Made by a program: the position numbers and the translations under genes | Part shown: in pieces, positions 42,118 through 51,830 of the stretch | Position numbering within the stretch: the stretch's first letter is position 1 | Layout of the letters: each line of letters begins with the position of its first letter | NCBI GenBank assembly: GCA_946902875.1 | Contig: OX336343.1 | Coordinates: 15,175,596 to 15,239,595, forward strand | Length of the DNA: 64,000 nucleotides | Direction: 5' to 3' | From: Nematopogon swammerdamellus | Lineage: Eukaryota > Arthropoda > Insecta > Lepidoptera > Adelidae | The notes under the pieces: generated by a model | Told to the model about the DNA's origin: nothing | Seen by the model: the letters and a program-made list of their open reading frames with translations, nothing else | Databases searched by the model: none

Positions 42118-42375
42118 TCATTTTTAGGTTTCCGTACCCCGTACGGAAGCCTATTACTTAGCCTAAGGCGTCTGTCTGTCTGTCTGTCCTGCTGCTGTAT
42201 CTTTGGAACCGTAATAGGTAGCCGGTTGAAATTGTCACAGAATATGTGTTATTATGGCAGATATAACAAAAAATAATAAAAAAATTTAAAAGTAAAAAAT
42301 TAAGGGGGGTTTCCATACAAGAAACGAGTTTTTTTTCAATGTTTTTTTTTTGTGGTGCGGAAACTTGGCTGGTTT
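42118..42375 (-). mobile_element. Family F repeat, 3' part
   Basis: TTTAGGTTTCCGTACCCCG, CGGAAGCCTATTACTTAGCC, (CTGT)n, GTATCTTTGGAACCGTAATA, TCACAGAATATGTGTTATT and TCCATACAAGAAACGAG. It is the first of three F copies in a row. Confidence 0.8.
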
Positions 42376-42377
42376 TT

Positions 42378-42535
42378 TAGGTCTTCGTACCCCGTGCGGA
42401 AGCCTATTACTAAGCCTACGACATCTGTCTGTATGTCTGTCTGTCCTACTGCTGTAACTTTCGAACCGTAACAGTTAGCAGGTTTAATTTTTCACAGAAT
42501 ATGTGTTAATACAGCATATCTAACAACAAATAATA
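42378..42535 (-). mobile_element. Family F repeat, 3' part
   Basis: TTTTAGGTCTTCGTACCCCG, AGCCTATTACTAAGCC, CTGTCTGTATGTCTGTCTG, TTCGAACCGTAACAGTTAG and CACAGAATATGTGTTAATAC. It directly follows the previous F copy in the same orientation. Confidence 0.8.
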
Positions 42536-42679
42536 AAATCAGCGAATCGCGAGTTTTACTCACGCACAAAGGGTTCCGTACAGCCGCTATAACATACCTG
42601 TCAAAAACCATATCCGTCTATTTTTGCATCTGTCATACCAAACTGCCTATCACGCCATCTATCATTGAGAAGCGTAAAC

Positions 42680-42776
42680 ATTTTTTTGACACGGACCTAC
42701 CTACAACATCTGTGATGTCAGCCCATAACACCGGGTGAACTAGGTGCCGTGTCAATGCATTCCTTCATTTCATGCC
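42680..42776 (-). mobile_element. SINE X 3' fragment inside F
   Basis: GACACGGACCTACCTACAAC, TCTGTGATGTCAGCCCATAA and CACCGGGTGAACTAGGTGCC. It retains only the last ~95 bases of X and has lost part of its terminal segment. Confidence 0.85.
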
Positions 42777-42948
42777 AAACATTTGATTGTTAGCACATTT
42801 ATTGTATGGATACCCCCTTTGTTATTTTCCTTTTTTGTTTTTTTATTATTTGTTGGCATGGCATATCATCCACAATAAATAACACATAATATTAGGTCCT
42901 TACCTATGAAATTGGCGTTTTATATGGAAAAAATCAAACAATTTTTTT

Positions 42949-44497
42949 TTATGAAAAATGTATATTTTTTAAATCGAAGTATTGGCCATTATTATCAATG
43001 CACTTTTGCCATTTTACTGAAAGTTCATTGATCCCTCTGCTATAGAAATCCTGGGGATGGGAATCTATTAACTCTTTATTAAAATTATTATATTTGTTAT
43101 ATTTATTATATTTGTACCGTGTGGGGTCGGTACTTAAAAAGAATAGCCCCACTGCATCTCTCCCCGTCGCATGTCGTAAAAGTCGACTAAGGGATAAGAA
43201 AATTCGTCAGCCTCGGTAGCTCAGTGGCGCGGTTGGTTAGTCAACTGTTATTAAGCAACGCTGAGCGCGGTCAGTGATTGGATGGGTGAACGCTCGACCG
43301 TTGGAGGCTGACCGTGGTTCGTATTCCACGTTAAACTGTAGGTCCCTTCCCTTCTTACCTTACTAGGTGGTAGGGTTTATCCCGGCCGGGTTGGTACCAC
43401 CGCACTGAACGCAACGTCGGTCGAAACGGCTATGTAAATAGTTCGTGTTTTCCGTCCAGTTTAGTGTAGCCGACATGAAATGAAGGGAAGCACTGACATG
43501 GCACCTAGTTCACCCTGTGTTATGGGCTGACATCACGGATGTTGTAGGTGATGTAGCCAACCGTGTCAGGTTCCATAAAAAAAAAAAAAGGCGTTTTTCA
43601 CTGCCTCCTCGGATTTGAAATTTTTCCCTTGTAAAAAGTTATCGAAATTTCGAAAAAAAATGGAAACCAGTTGGAGCAAGGTCTGGTGAATATAGTGGGT
43701 GACGGAGAGTTTGCAGTCGTAACTTCCGTAGTTTTGAGACGTTCCATTGTGCGGTGTGTGGGCGAGCTTTGTCGTGAAGAAGGAGTGGACTAGAGCAATT
43801 GGCAAGTTTCGGTTGTTTGACATCGAGCTTATCCATCATTATTTTAAATTCTTCACAGTACACATCGGCAGTAATTATTGCGCCAGGTATCAAGAAGCTG
43901 TAATGAATAATGCCGGCACAGGTCCACCATACACTGACAAGCAACTTCTTTTGACTCAATTTGCGTTTGGGATATTGTTTGGCTGCCTCCCCTGTGTCCA
44001 ACCAGTGCGACGGACCCTTTCGCTTGTCTTACAGGATCCACTTTTCATCACAAGTAACAATCCGATTCAGAATCCCCTCATTTCTGTGCCTATTCTATAA
44101 GTTAAGGCAAGCTTCGACGCGATTTTGTTGTTGTTGTTCAGTGAGTTCATACGGTACCCACTTTCCGAGCTTTTTTATCTTTCCAATTTGACGTAAATGA
44201 ATCAGTATCGTTTCATCACTTACATTGGAGGCTGCTGCTAATTCCGACGTGGTTTGTGATGAATCTGCTTCAAGTATGGCTTTCAATTCACCGTTATCGA
44301 CTTTCGTCTCCGGTCGGCCACGGGGCTCATCATTGAGATGAAAATTTCCAGAACGGAAGCGATCAAACCAAAAACGCACAGCGTTCACTTGCGGTACCTT
44401 GTCCATACTCATCGATGATAGTGCGTGCCGTCTGTGCTGTGTTGGTGCCGCGACGGAATTCATATTCGAAAATAACGCGCAATTTCGATTTTTCCAT
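42949..44497 (-). pseudogene. mariner transposase, broken
   Basis: The gene would start at the ATG at 44497 (MEKSKLRVIFEYEFRRGTN) and end at the TAA at 42949. Its product would cut and paste the element using an N-terminal DNA-binding region and a DD34D catalytic domain. Visible parts are the FWFDRFRSGNF and DEPRGRP region, WVPYELTE, TCDEKWIL (first Asp), HDKARPHTA (second Asp), YSPDLAPT and the C-terminal INELSVKWQKCIDNNGQYF. Lesions are a frameshift near 44405, TAG at 44095-44097, TAA at 44029-44031 just after DEKWIL, a frameshift near 43650, and the SINE insertion at 43115-43589. The third catalytic Asp is replaced by Gly (codon 43666-43668), at exactly the 34-residue spacing. Confidence 0.95.
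43115..43589 (+). mobile_element. H-P-X SINE inserted in the mariner transposase
   Basis: H head TACCGTGTGGGGTCGGTAC with GTCGTAAAAGTCGACTAAGG, then P (CCTCGGTAGCTCAGTGGCGC A box, TTAAGCAACGCTGAGCGCGG and TTGGATGGGTGAACG 5S-like block, GTGGTTCGTATTCCAC B box), then X to AACCGTGTCAGGTTCCAT and poly(A) of 13. This is the fullest three-module copy. It interrupts the last third of the transposase gene, so it is younger than the mariner. Confidence 0.95.
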
Positions 44498-44804
44498 GGT
44501 CACAGAACCAGCGATATAAAAAAAAACCGGACGGCGGGAAAACAAACGAACAATTGATTTTGAAAAAAGAATAATTTGCCTTTATAACAAAAAATATTTT
44601 AATTTTGAATTCGTACGTAAACAAAAGTTAGCCACGTTCAAAGTGGTCAGTTTGTAGAAACGCCAATTTCATAGGTAAGGACCTAATATGTGAAAATTTC
44701 AACCGGTTACCTTGCGCTTCAAAAGATACAGCCCTAGGACGGACGGACGGATGGACAGACAGGCGTTGTAGGTTTAGTAATAGGCTTCCGTATGAATAAC
44801 TGAA

Positions 44805-45044
44805 TAACTGGACGGAACACACGAACTATTTGCATAGCAGCTTACCCACCTTTCGCTCCGTGCGGTGGAGTTACGCTACCACCCAGTAAGGTAATGGGAA
44901 GAGACCTGCTGTTTTACGTAAAATCAGAACCACGGTCAGCCTCCGCGGTCGAACGGTCACCCATCCGAGTTCTGACCGCGCCCGCGCGTTTTAATGATCA
45001 CGATCGCACGTCGATTTGTTGCACCACCGAGCTAACGAGGCTGA
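44805..45044 (-). mobile_element. P-X SINE, 3' end missing
   Basis: AACTGGACGGAACACACGAA, CACCACCCAGTAAGG, GAACCACGGTCAGCCTCCGC and CACCCATCCGAGTTCTGACC lead to a P head with a long variant linker (TTTTAATGATCACGATCGC) and ACCACCGAGCTAACGAGGC. The X 3' half is absent. Confidence 0.85.
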
Positions 45045-45434
45045 CAGAGTACTTACCTACCTTACGCCATTTCCAGCGCCAGTTTATCACGTTATTGAGC
45101 GATCTAAAATAACTACAGCTTCATGCGCGGAGACGACGTTAGATTAATTGGTTACCCGATTACCCGCTGGCGCCACCGTCGAAGCGACGAGCCCTCGAAT
45201 AACCGCCAGAGTGTGAAGACAAATATTTAAATGGTAATTTTGCCGCCTGGGACGCGTTAAGCCGCAGCTCCCTGTAAGATGCTTTGTTATTTTAGTGGAG
45301 GGCTAAAATAAAAACATCGGAAAAAAAATATTTAAGGATCAGCATAATGAAATCTCTTCAAGGAAGAAATCATATTTTCTAACATGATCCTACCCGCATC
45401 CTACTTCTCTCCTCTAGATACCGTTGTAAAGAAA
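45045..45434. other. Unassigned sequence
   Basis: I see no gene. Confidence 0.4.
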
Positions 45435-45730
45435 GCTGTCAAGTGCGAGTCTAACTGTATTTGTACTAAATGTATTTTTAATTACTTTATTGTTTGATGA
45501 TGAACTGCTGATATTGCTTAGAATTTACTGTACATGTATACCTATTAAATCTATAGCACGATGGATTTTGCACATATAACGCTCGGTGAAATAAAATACT
45601 TTTGACTTTGACTAACTCGCGTGGAGAGGGTTCCGTACCATTCCGTTTTCCGTGAGAACTTTAAGTCTTAGAATTTTCGTTTAGGAAGACTCCGTAGTTG
45701 CGGAGATAAAGCTGGGGGCAATTCTAGATT
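45435..45730 (+). mobile_element. F-variant repeat, with an inserted tail
   Basis: GTCAAGTGCGAGTCTAACTG is separated from CTAACTCGCGTGGAGAGGGT by about 160 bases ending in AATAAAATACTTTTGACTTT, an apparent insertion with a polyadenylation-like tail. The variant then continues with GTTTTCCGTGAGAACTTTAA, matching 55453-55690. Confidence 0.7.
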
Positions 45731-47029
45731 TTTGTATCAAAGAGTCTACAAACGCAGTATCTAACGGGCGAAATTCAAAAAACAGCCCTACTCGACGCTT
45801 CACGCTTCATCTTCCGGAGGTTTCTGTCCTTGGGGCCCGACCATCGCGATCTGTAGCCTGGCATCGTAGTGCCGCCAGTGGTGGAAACACCATTTTGTTC
45901 TGTATTACCTAACGCTGTTATGTATAACATTAATTTAATTATAATATAATACCTAAAATATATGGAAATATGCTTTAACAATTAAAGTAAATTAAGCTAT
46001 ATTAAAATAATAAAATTTTAATTATATTTTACTGCAAGTAAAATATTTCGTCCAACTCAGCCGACTCCGCCACAGTGCCGCTGACAGCGTTGCCCCTTTG
46101 AATGGCTAGCCCTATTCGCTGAAAGAAGAAGTTATGTATTGTACTTGTGTATTGGTATGATGGGTGTATATTTTTAAAACATTGTATGTGTACAAAAATA
46201 TGGAAAAACATTACCCTTCTTTTTGCTTCGCGAAGACAGTGTGGTATTAGACGTATCAAATAATAATAATAATAAATTTTCTTAAAATACCTAACTGTTC
46301 CCCCAAATTTGTCAACTATCATCAGCTTGCTCTGTCCAACGCAAAGATTCTGTACCAGCTCAAGAGATCTGTACCAACTTGTCTGTATGTAATTCTCAAT
46401 CAGGTAGGTTGTCGTTGCCCGGACAGTGGGTAGTGGGAGGAGGGAGTGTCCGGGAAGTTGCCTAACGTAATTGCAGTTGGATTGAGAGAGATTGGAAGTT
46501 AGTCCGCCACTCTATTGATTTTGGGCGACAGCGCCGCCCCTTGCAGGCGAGCAGCCTCCGCGGCGCGCCGGCCACAGTGGCGGATCTAAACCTCTGTTTG
46601 GTGTTGCGAGGGCGCCCCCCACTATTTGTTTTGTTGCTTCCGAACTGGGTTGCTTTGGCCGAAGTCGAAGACTCAGGCGCAGCCATTTCACCCCCGAGAA
46701 GGTGCCAGTCCAGCTTGGAGTATTCTCTGGACTGTTCTCATTGCGCAAGAGGGTCCCGACAATTTTTCCTTTTTTGGAAGCCGTCTATAGATTGGAAGGT
46801 GGAAGGAATAATTTAAGATCAGCACATTCGATTTTCTTAGTGTATTTCTTGACCTTTCCGGCTTTTCTAATTGTGTGCAATAAAACATTTTTATTCTATT
46901 ATTTTCTTTTATACTGTAATTGTTATACATATTTAATGTCAATAATGCTTTTACCGCGGCTACCGCTCGCGGTGAGATCTCCGCAATTCTGTTTCAGCGA
47001 TTGGTTCTGTCGGCGTATGTATTTTATTT
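45731..47029. other. Unassigned sequence
   Basis: A GC-rich patch lies at 46500-46720 (GGGCGACAGCGCCGCCCC, GAGGGCGCCCCCCAC) with overlapping frames on both strands, none with a domain. AATTGTGTGCAATAAAAC at 46869-46886 is a Z-like tail. I see no gene. Confidence 0.4.
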
Positions 47030-47251
47030 TATTTTTTTTATGGAATCTGACACGGTTGGCTACATCACCTACAACGTCCATGATGTCAGCCCATAACACC
47101 GAGTGAACTAGGTGCCATGTCAGTGCTTCCCCCTTTGATCGTGCCGGCTACACTGAACTGGCCGGAAAACACGAACTATTTACATAGCCGTTTAGACCGA
47201 CGTTTCATTCAGTGCGGTGGTACCAACCCGGGCGGGTTAAACCCGTATAAA
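47030..47251 (-). mobile_element. SINE X, 5' truncated
   Basis: TATGGAATCTGACACGGTTG, CGTCCATGATGTCAGCCCAT, GATCGTGCCGGCTACACTG and AACCCGGGCGGGTTAAACCC. It ends abruptly at the core, with no P or H head. Confidence 0.9.
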
Positions 47252-47268
47252 ATATTTATGCGCATGGA

Positions 47269-47745
47269 CGAGTTCCAGAAAATTTATGACAATAGGAATA
47301 ATGGATTCAATTTTTACATTTCGTAATTAATTTTTTGTACCTTTTCAAATAGAAAGTTTTATTATTTATATTTAAGTAATAATAAGTTTTACTTGTGGAA
47401 ATATATACCCGATATTTTTCCTGTGCGCAGACTACTTATCTTACTTCCTCCAGTAGCGTTTAGAGTTAGGGTCTTTACCCCGCTATCCAATAGTTCCGCA
47501 CCTGTGTGGGCCGGCGAGACGGCGACCGGCGACCACTCTTACCAGCAATAGTGTTCTGATTACACGTGTGGTTACAATACAAACTAATGTAGAACCTTCG
47601 CACAGTACGTCTGTTGTATAATTTTATCAATTTCATGTAACTGAAGCGTGTGATTTGCAGAAATCACACGCTTCAGTGTGAGTTCCAGAAAATAGATGAC
47701 AATAGGAATGAAGGATGCAATTTTTACATTCTGTATTTTTCTTTT
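47269..47745 (+). repeat. Pair of ~65-bp direct repeats with a perfect hairpin beside the second
   Basis: GAGTTCCAGAAAATTTATGA to AATTTTTACATT (47271-47325) recurs at 47681-47740 with a few changes. Just before the second copy, CTGAAGCGTGTGATTT and AAATCACACGCTTCAG form a 16-bp perfect stem with a 4-base loop (47641-47676). Confidence 0.8.
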
Positions 47746-47924
47746 AACTAACAGAATACTTGCTGATTATTACATATATATCCAGTTTTCATACATAATG
47801 TGGCATATGTCGAGAGTTATAGGCTATAATATTGTATACATTACATAATATTATGTATAGTTAGTACCATTTAGGTACGCACAGGTTGAATAATGTATTT
47901 TAGTCTTTTACTGTAATAGATTGC

Positions 47925-48112
47925 TGTCCATGCCCATATATTTCCCCCCAATATTCTCGGGTCCTTCAAGAGGGGCGTGAATTGGCACCTGTGAGGCCGG
48001 CATGGCATTGGCAACCCCCGCATACGACCGAATGTCCATGGGTGTCGTTAGACACCTTAAGGGTGGCTCAACGCCACATGTCGCGCTTTCAATAAATAAT
48101 AAAATAAAATTG
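47925..48112 (+). mobile_element. LINE E 3' end
   Basis: GGGTCCTTCAAGAGGGGCGT, AGGCCGGCATGGCATTGG, GACCGAATGTCCATGGGTG, TTAGACACCTTAAGGGTGGC and CATGTCGCGCTTTCAATAAA with an A-rich tail. The reading frame of the RT C-terminus is shifted relative to 50635. Confidence 0.85.
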
Positions 48113-48237
48113 CTAGTGAGGGCCAAGCCCATTTACGAGACTACCTAAATATTAAGTAAATTAGTACATACGATTCTCGGATATATTATGTAGGTTGGCA
48201 TCGAGTAAACGATATAATATTCTATTTAGGTTGCCAT
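48113..48237. other. Unassigned sequence
   Basis: I see no gene. Confidence 0.3.
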
Positions 48238-48362
48238 AAAGGTTGACTGGAAGAAATCGCTTTCAGCGGTAAGTCCGCCTTTGTGCACTCCTGTATTTCA
48301 TGTTTCTTTTCGTGTAGGTACTGTTCTTCTTTCAATTGTGTGCAATAAAGAATTTATCTTAT
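48238..48362 (+). repeat. Family Z LINE-type 3' tail
   Basis: AAAGGTTGACTGGAAGAAAT, CGCTTTCAGCGGTAAGTCCG, CCTTTGTGCACTCCTG and TTGTGTGCAATAAAGAATTT. This is the clearest sense copy. 18262 and 62730 are its inverted counterparts. Confidence 0.75.
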
Positions 48363-48867
48363 ATTATGTAATATGTACATTAATAACCAAATTGTATGAA
48401 TTATTCCCATTTAAATAGCTCTACGAATAAAACATGGCCCCTTTAAATTGTTTGAATATCGTGGATGACTCGATGTTCGCCGTGCGACGCCTCCGCCGAT
48501 TTCACGAGTCGTATCGAGCCCCAAAAATAAACAAAACTCCATAATTATTTCAGCTCACTCTAGCCAAACTTTGTAAAGACGTACAATTTGAACCCCTGAA
48601 CGATCTTTTTGTTTATTCACCCCCTAGCCAGCCATCCCGTGTTTCCTCCCACTATGTAATTATAATTTATTATCTATGCAAATAACTTTCCCGCTAGAAC
48701 TAAGCGATGCTCGCTTGCGTAAGTTCTCGGTCTTTCGGGCATTTCTCATTTCGAGGGGCAGGTTGTACAATTTGAGCCGCATTCGTTAAAATAGTGTAGC
48801 GTAAAATAATTTCTTTGCGTTTTTGTAGATGTTTGTGTTGCGTTGATTTCACCACAGATGACGAAAA
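48363..48867. other. Unassigned sequence
   Basis: I see no gene. Confidence 0.4.
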
Positions 48868-49195
48868 AAAAACCGGCCAAGTGCGAGTCGAACTCGCGCA
48901 CCGAGGGTTCCGTACCACCGCGTAAGCGGGCTAGTTTAAAAGAAAAAGAAAAAAAAAATTGCACAAATGAGATTCGAACTCACGACCATCAGATACATGT
49001 ACCGCTAGGCTAACGGAGAGGTTATTCACGATCAGACGAATATCCGATTCAGTTACGTCCCGATATAAAAGCAAACAACGTACTTTTTAGCGCCATCTAT
49101 TATTTAGTAGCGTGCATATATATTTTTTTATCCTTAGAACGTTTTTTGTATAGGGACCCCCTTATTTTTATACCTTTTTGACGGAACCCTAAAAA
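48868..49195 (+). mobile_element. Family F repeat with an inserted tRNA-like block
   Basis: CGGCCAAGTGCGAGTCGAAC, GCACCGAGGGTTCCGTACCA, then after an insertion AGCGCCATCTATTATTTAGT, TTTTTTGTATAGGGACCCCC and GACGGAACCCTAAAAATTTG. The usual GACA tract and CAACCGGCTA block are deleted. Confidence 0.8.
48957..49030 (-). pseudogene. tRNA-like sequence within F
   Basis: Minus strand: CCGTTAGCCTAGCGGTACAT (A box TTAGCCTAGCGG) and GTGAGTTCGAATCTCAT (a perfect T stem-loop with B box GTTCGAATC). The would-be acceptor strands TCTCCGT and TTGTGCA do not pair, so it is not a functional tRNA. It is probably the head of a small SINE or a tRNA pseudogene. Confidence 0.5.
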
Positions 49196-50287
49196 TTTGG
49201 TAGCATTTTTGCCAATAACTAGGTATTTGGAAAATGCCCACGCTCAAAAAAATTTCTGAAACGTTTTTTTTTTTTTCAAATATAGGTGCAATGGAATATT
49301 CAGTGTTGAAATTTGTTTGAGCCATTATCATTTCATTATATGTACCCCACGCAAATTGAGGTAAACATAGAAATTCTGTGTCGCTATACACACGAGTGCC
49401 TCCACCGAAGTTCCCGTAATTATAATATTGTCTTCAGAACTTCCGAGAGCTTGGCATCCGCGTTTTTCTCACGAGAACGTGGCCCTCCTTTGAAAAGGAG
49501 TTCCATCGAGCAGGCAGTGCTACGGAGCGTAACGATATGTAAACAGTGGACGAATGCAAATACAAGGGGTAGCGGGCTTCGCGCCTTTCATTCCTCAAGT
49601 GCGAAAACACGTCCACCACCAACCGATCGAAAGATCTGTTGTACAACTGGTCGAGCAATCGGTATGAAAGTCCAATCTGGTCTGATGGATCCTCCATCGG
49701 GCCGAATGGACTTACACCATCTATACAAGCGATATCCTGACGTAACTGTACAGCGCTTCCCTTTGGTAATGTCGGGTCAATGAGATTAAACCTCTTGGCT
49801 TTTTGGTAGGTGTGTAGGCTACACTGAACTGAACTGAAAACATACACAATATACATACAACATAAAAATAGTTCCAGACGCGTAAATAGAACTCTCGTCG
49901 CCATACAAAACATATTTCGACGTCAGCTCTATTTACGTGTCTCGATCTATCTACACTATAGTCAAAGCCTCTACCGCTTGGCCACTAGCGAATGCGGCTT
50001 TAATCCATTTTTCGGTAAACGATTACGTTGACCGTCCTCGCAAAATGATACCCGGTGACGAACAGATTCGGTAAAACGAGATTGAAGCGAAACGGCATTT
50101 TCGCGGCGAATGGGCTTAGGCAATCGAGTCGGTATAGCTTATGGTCGCTGTTTCAATCATATTGACTCTACGTTATCAATTCAATGTGTTTGGCATAGCA
50201 ATACCCCTAAATCAATTTATTGATATACGCTCAATGTATACCAATTCTCGTTAGTATAACGGGTAGCTCTCAGAAGATCTAATCTAA
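49196..50287. other. Unassigned, with long opposed open frames
   Basis: Frames of 156 codons (+, 49313-49783) and 159 codons (-, 49434-49913) overlap on opposite strands. Neither shows a domain I recognise, and the minus one starts in what looks like a decayed X fragment (GTAGGCTACACTGAACTGAA, 49814-49833). I do not call a gene. Confidence 0.4.
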
Positions 50288-50537
50288 ACATACATACATA
50301 CTACACTGTGTATCCCTACAATCGGGTAAGCAGAGTAATCGGTGTCGTGCTGCAAGAACTCCGGTAAATTGCAGCACAGCTTTAGACCACTACGTTTAGA
50401 ACGAAAGATAACTATCAAGCAGCAAATAAGCACGAAAACACACCTGCTCGATGACTCGGTGAAAGGACCGTACCAATGTGAGAGATGGCTATCCTGTCGC
50501 CCTTTAACACGGCATCTAGTCCTTATCCCTTAGTCGC
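50288..50537 (-). mobile_element. Family C element, H head truncated
   Basis: (CATA)n, CACTGTGTATCCCTACAATC, GGTAAGCAGAGTAATCGGTG, GCTGCAAGAACTCCGGTAAA, AACTATCAAGCAGCAAATAA, GGACCGTACCAATGTGAGAG and CTTATCCCTTAGTCGC. There are a few small deletions. Confidence 0.9.
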
Positions 50538-50634
50538 GTACTGATCTGGTGGATGTCTTTCATCACATTTGTTTCATGATACTTTCTAGGTTGCGTTGTA
50601 CCTACCTACACGAATATTTTTATGCGGAATATGC

Positions 50635-50836
50635 TGTACTATGTTTTATGCTGGAACGCTCTCCCTGCCCCTGCATATTTACCCCCAAGTATAATCTCGG
50701 GTCCTTCGAGAGAGGCGTGAATAGGCACCTGTCAGGCCGGCATGCCATTCGCAACCCCCGAGTCGACCGAATGTCCATGGGCGTCGTTAGACACATTATG
50801 GGTGGCTCGGCGCGCCATATGTCGCGCTTCTATAAA
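50635..50836 (+). mobile_element. LINE E 3' end with RT C-terminus in sense
   Basis: The plus strand encodes LERSPCP then FTPKYNLGSFERGVNRHLSG and GRHAIRNPRVDRMSMGVVRH, the C-terminal part of a non-LTR reverse transcriptase. It ends CATATGTCGCGCTTCTATAA. F follows at once, so either E inserted at the F start or a deletion joined them. Confidence 0.8.
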
Positions 50837-50837
50837 A

Positions 50838-51325
50838 ACAAACCGGTCAAGTGCGAGTCGGACTCGCGCACTGAGATTTCCGTCCGAAACCCCCTTAATT
50901 TTTTACTTTCAGCCCTCGGTCGGACAGACAGACAGACAGACAGACGGACGGACGACGTAGGCTTAGTAATAGTACCGTGTGGGGCCGGTACTTTAAAAGA
51001 ATAGCCCCACTGCATCTCTCCCCGTGTATGTCGTAAAAGGCGACTAAGGGATATGACTCCCTTCTTATATTACTAGGTGGTAGGGTTCAACCCGCCCGGG
51101 TTGGTACCACCGCACTTAATGAAAGGTCGGTCGAAACGGCTATGTAAATAGTTTGTGTTTTCTGTCCAGTTCAGTGTAGCCGGCACGATCGAAGGGAAGC
51201 ACTGACGTGGCACCAAGTTCACCCGGTGTTATGGGCTGACATCACGGATGTTGTAGGTGATGTAGCCAACCGTGTCAGTTTCCATAAAAAAAAAGGCTTC
51301 CGTACAGGATACGGAAACCTAAAAA
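50838..51325 (+). mobile_element. Family F repeat split by an H-X SINE
   Basis: ACCGGTCAAGTGCGAGTCGG, a deleted middle, GACAGACAGACAGACAGACG and GTAGGCTTAGTAATAG up to 50972. It resumes at 51295 with GGCTTCCGTACAGGATACGG and AAACCTAAAAAC. The SINE therefore sits just before the F 3' terminal inverted motif. Confidence 0.85.
50973..51294 (+). mobile_element. Full-length H-X SINE
   Basis: TACCGTGTGGGGCCGGTAC, GTCGTAAAAGGCGACTAAGG, GGGTTCAACCCGCCCGGGTT, CACGATCGAAGGGAAGCACT and AACCGTGTCAGTTTCCAT with a short poly(A). It is very close to the copies at 16153, 26033 and 36477. Confidence 0.94.
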
Positions 51326-51429
51326 CTATAGTATATTTTTGTATACGTATATTCTACCACTTTTCGTAGGTTTGAATTAATGAGGGGACCAATAGATGGT
51401 GTGAGGGCCATCTATCGGTGAACACATGT

Positions 51430-51830
51430 AATTAGGGACAGAGACAAGTATTGAAACAAAGAAGAAAAAGATGGAGATGGGAACAGTGGCAAAGACAAAA
51501 ACAACGAAAAAAAATAGTGAAAGAGAGGAATAGAAACAGAAACAAGTACTGAAACAAAGGAGACAAACATGGAGATGAAGACAGAGACAGAGACAATAAC
51601 AAATACAAAAATACAGAGAGTTGAATAGAAATAGTAACAAGTACTGATACAAAGAAGACAGAGAACGACAAAAATAAACATACACAGAAGAGAATAAAAA
51701 CAGAGACAAGTACTTAAATAAAGTAGAAAAATATGAATACGGGACATGGGCAGACGCAAAAACAGGGATGAGGGGGCACATACAGAAACAACGACAGTGA
51801 TAGGGAGACAGAGACAGAAACCGAATCAAA
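51430..51830. repeat. Polypurine minisatellite-like tract
   Basis: Purine-rich + strand with four recurrences of ACAAGTAYTGAAACAAAG or a close variant (about 51444, 51541, 51637, 51706) followed by GACAGAG/AACAGAG-type hexamers. The spacing is irregular, 70-97 bases. The long minus-strand frames rich in Leu, Ser, Phe and Cys here (up to 150 codons) follow from this composition and are not genes. Confidence 0.7.

Larger units (their letters stand above)
42892..44686 (-). mobile_element. mariner (Tc1/mariner) transposon with intact ends
   Basis: The 28-29-bp terminal inverted repeats begin TTAGGTCCTTACCTATGAAA and are identical at 42892-42919 and 44659-44686. TA dinucleotides flank both ends (42890-42891, 44687-44688), the expected target duplication. 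Subtracting the 475-bp SINE inserted at 43115 leaves about 1.3 kb, the normal mariner size. It sits inside an F repeat. The transposase gene within is broken (see next entry), so it could move only in trans. The subfamily is undetermined. Confidence 0.95.
42536..44800 (+). mobile_element. Family F repeat hosting a SINE fragment and a mariner
   Basis: F segments: 42536-42679 (CGAGTTTTACTCACGCACAA, ACCTGTCAAAAACCATATCC, CGCCATCTATCATT), 42777-42891 (GCACATTTATTGTATGG, ATTATTTGTTGGCATGG, AATAACACATAATA) and 44687-44800 (TATGTGAAAATTTCAACCGG, AAAAGATACAGCCCTAGGAC, GACGGACGG, GTTGTAGGTTTAGTAATAGG). Together they read as a complete F element. It is followed by a P-X SINE fragment at 44805. Confidence 0.88.

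Noticed and set aside
43109..43114. Target duplication for the SINE in the mariner
   Set aside because: No convincing matching flank could be found next to the poly(A) at 43589, so none is claimed.
49313..49913. Overlapping 156- and 159-codon frames on opposite strands
   Set aside because: No recognisable domain on either strand, and one begins inside a decayed SINE-like fragment. At most an old relic.
51377..51829. 150-codon Leu/Ser/Cys/Phe-rich minus frame as a membrane protein
   Set aside because: It is the complement of a polypurine minisatellite, and all three minus frames give similar compositions.
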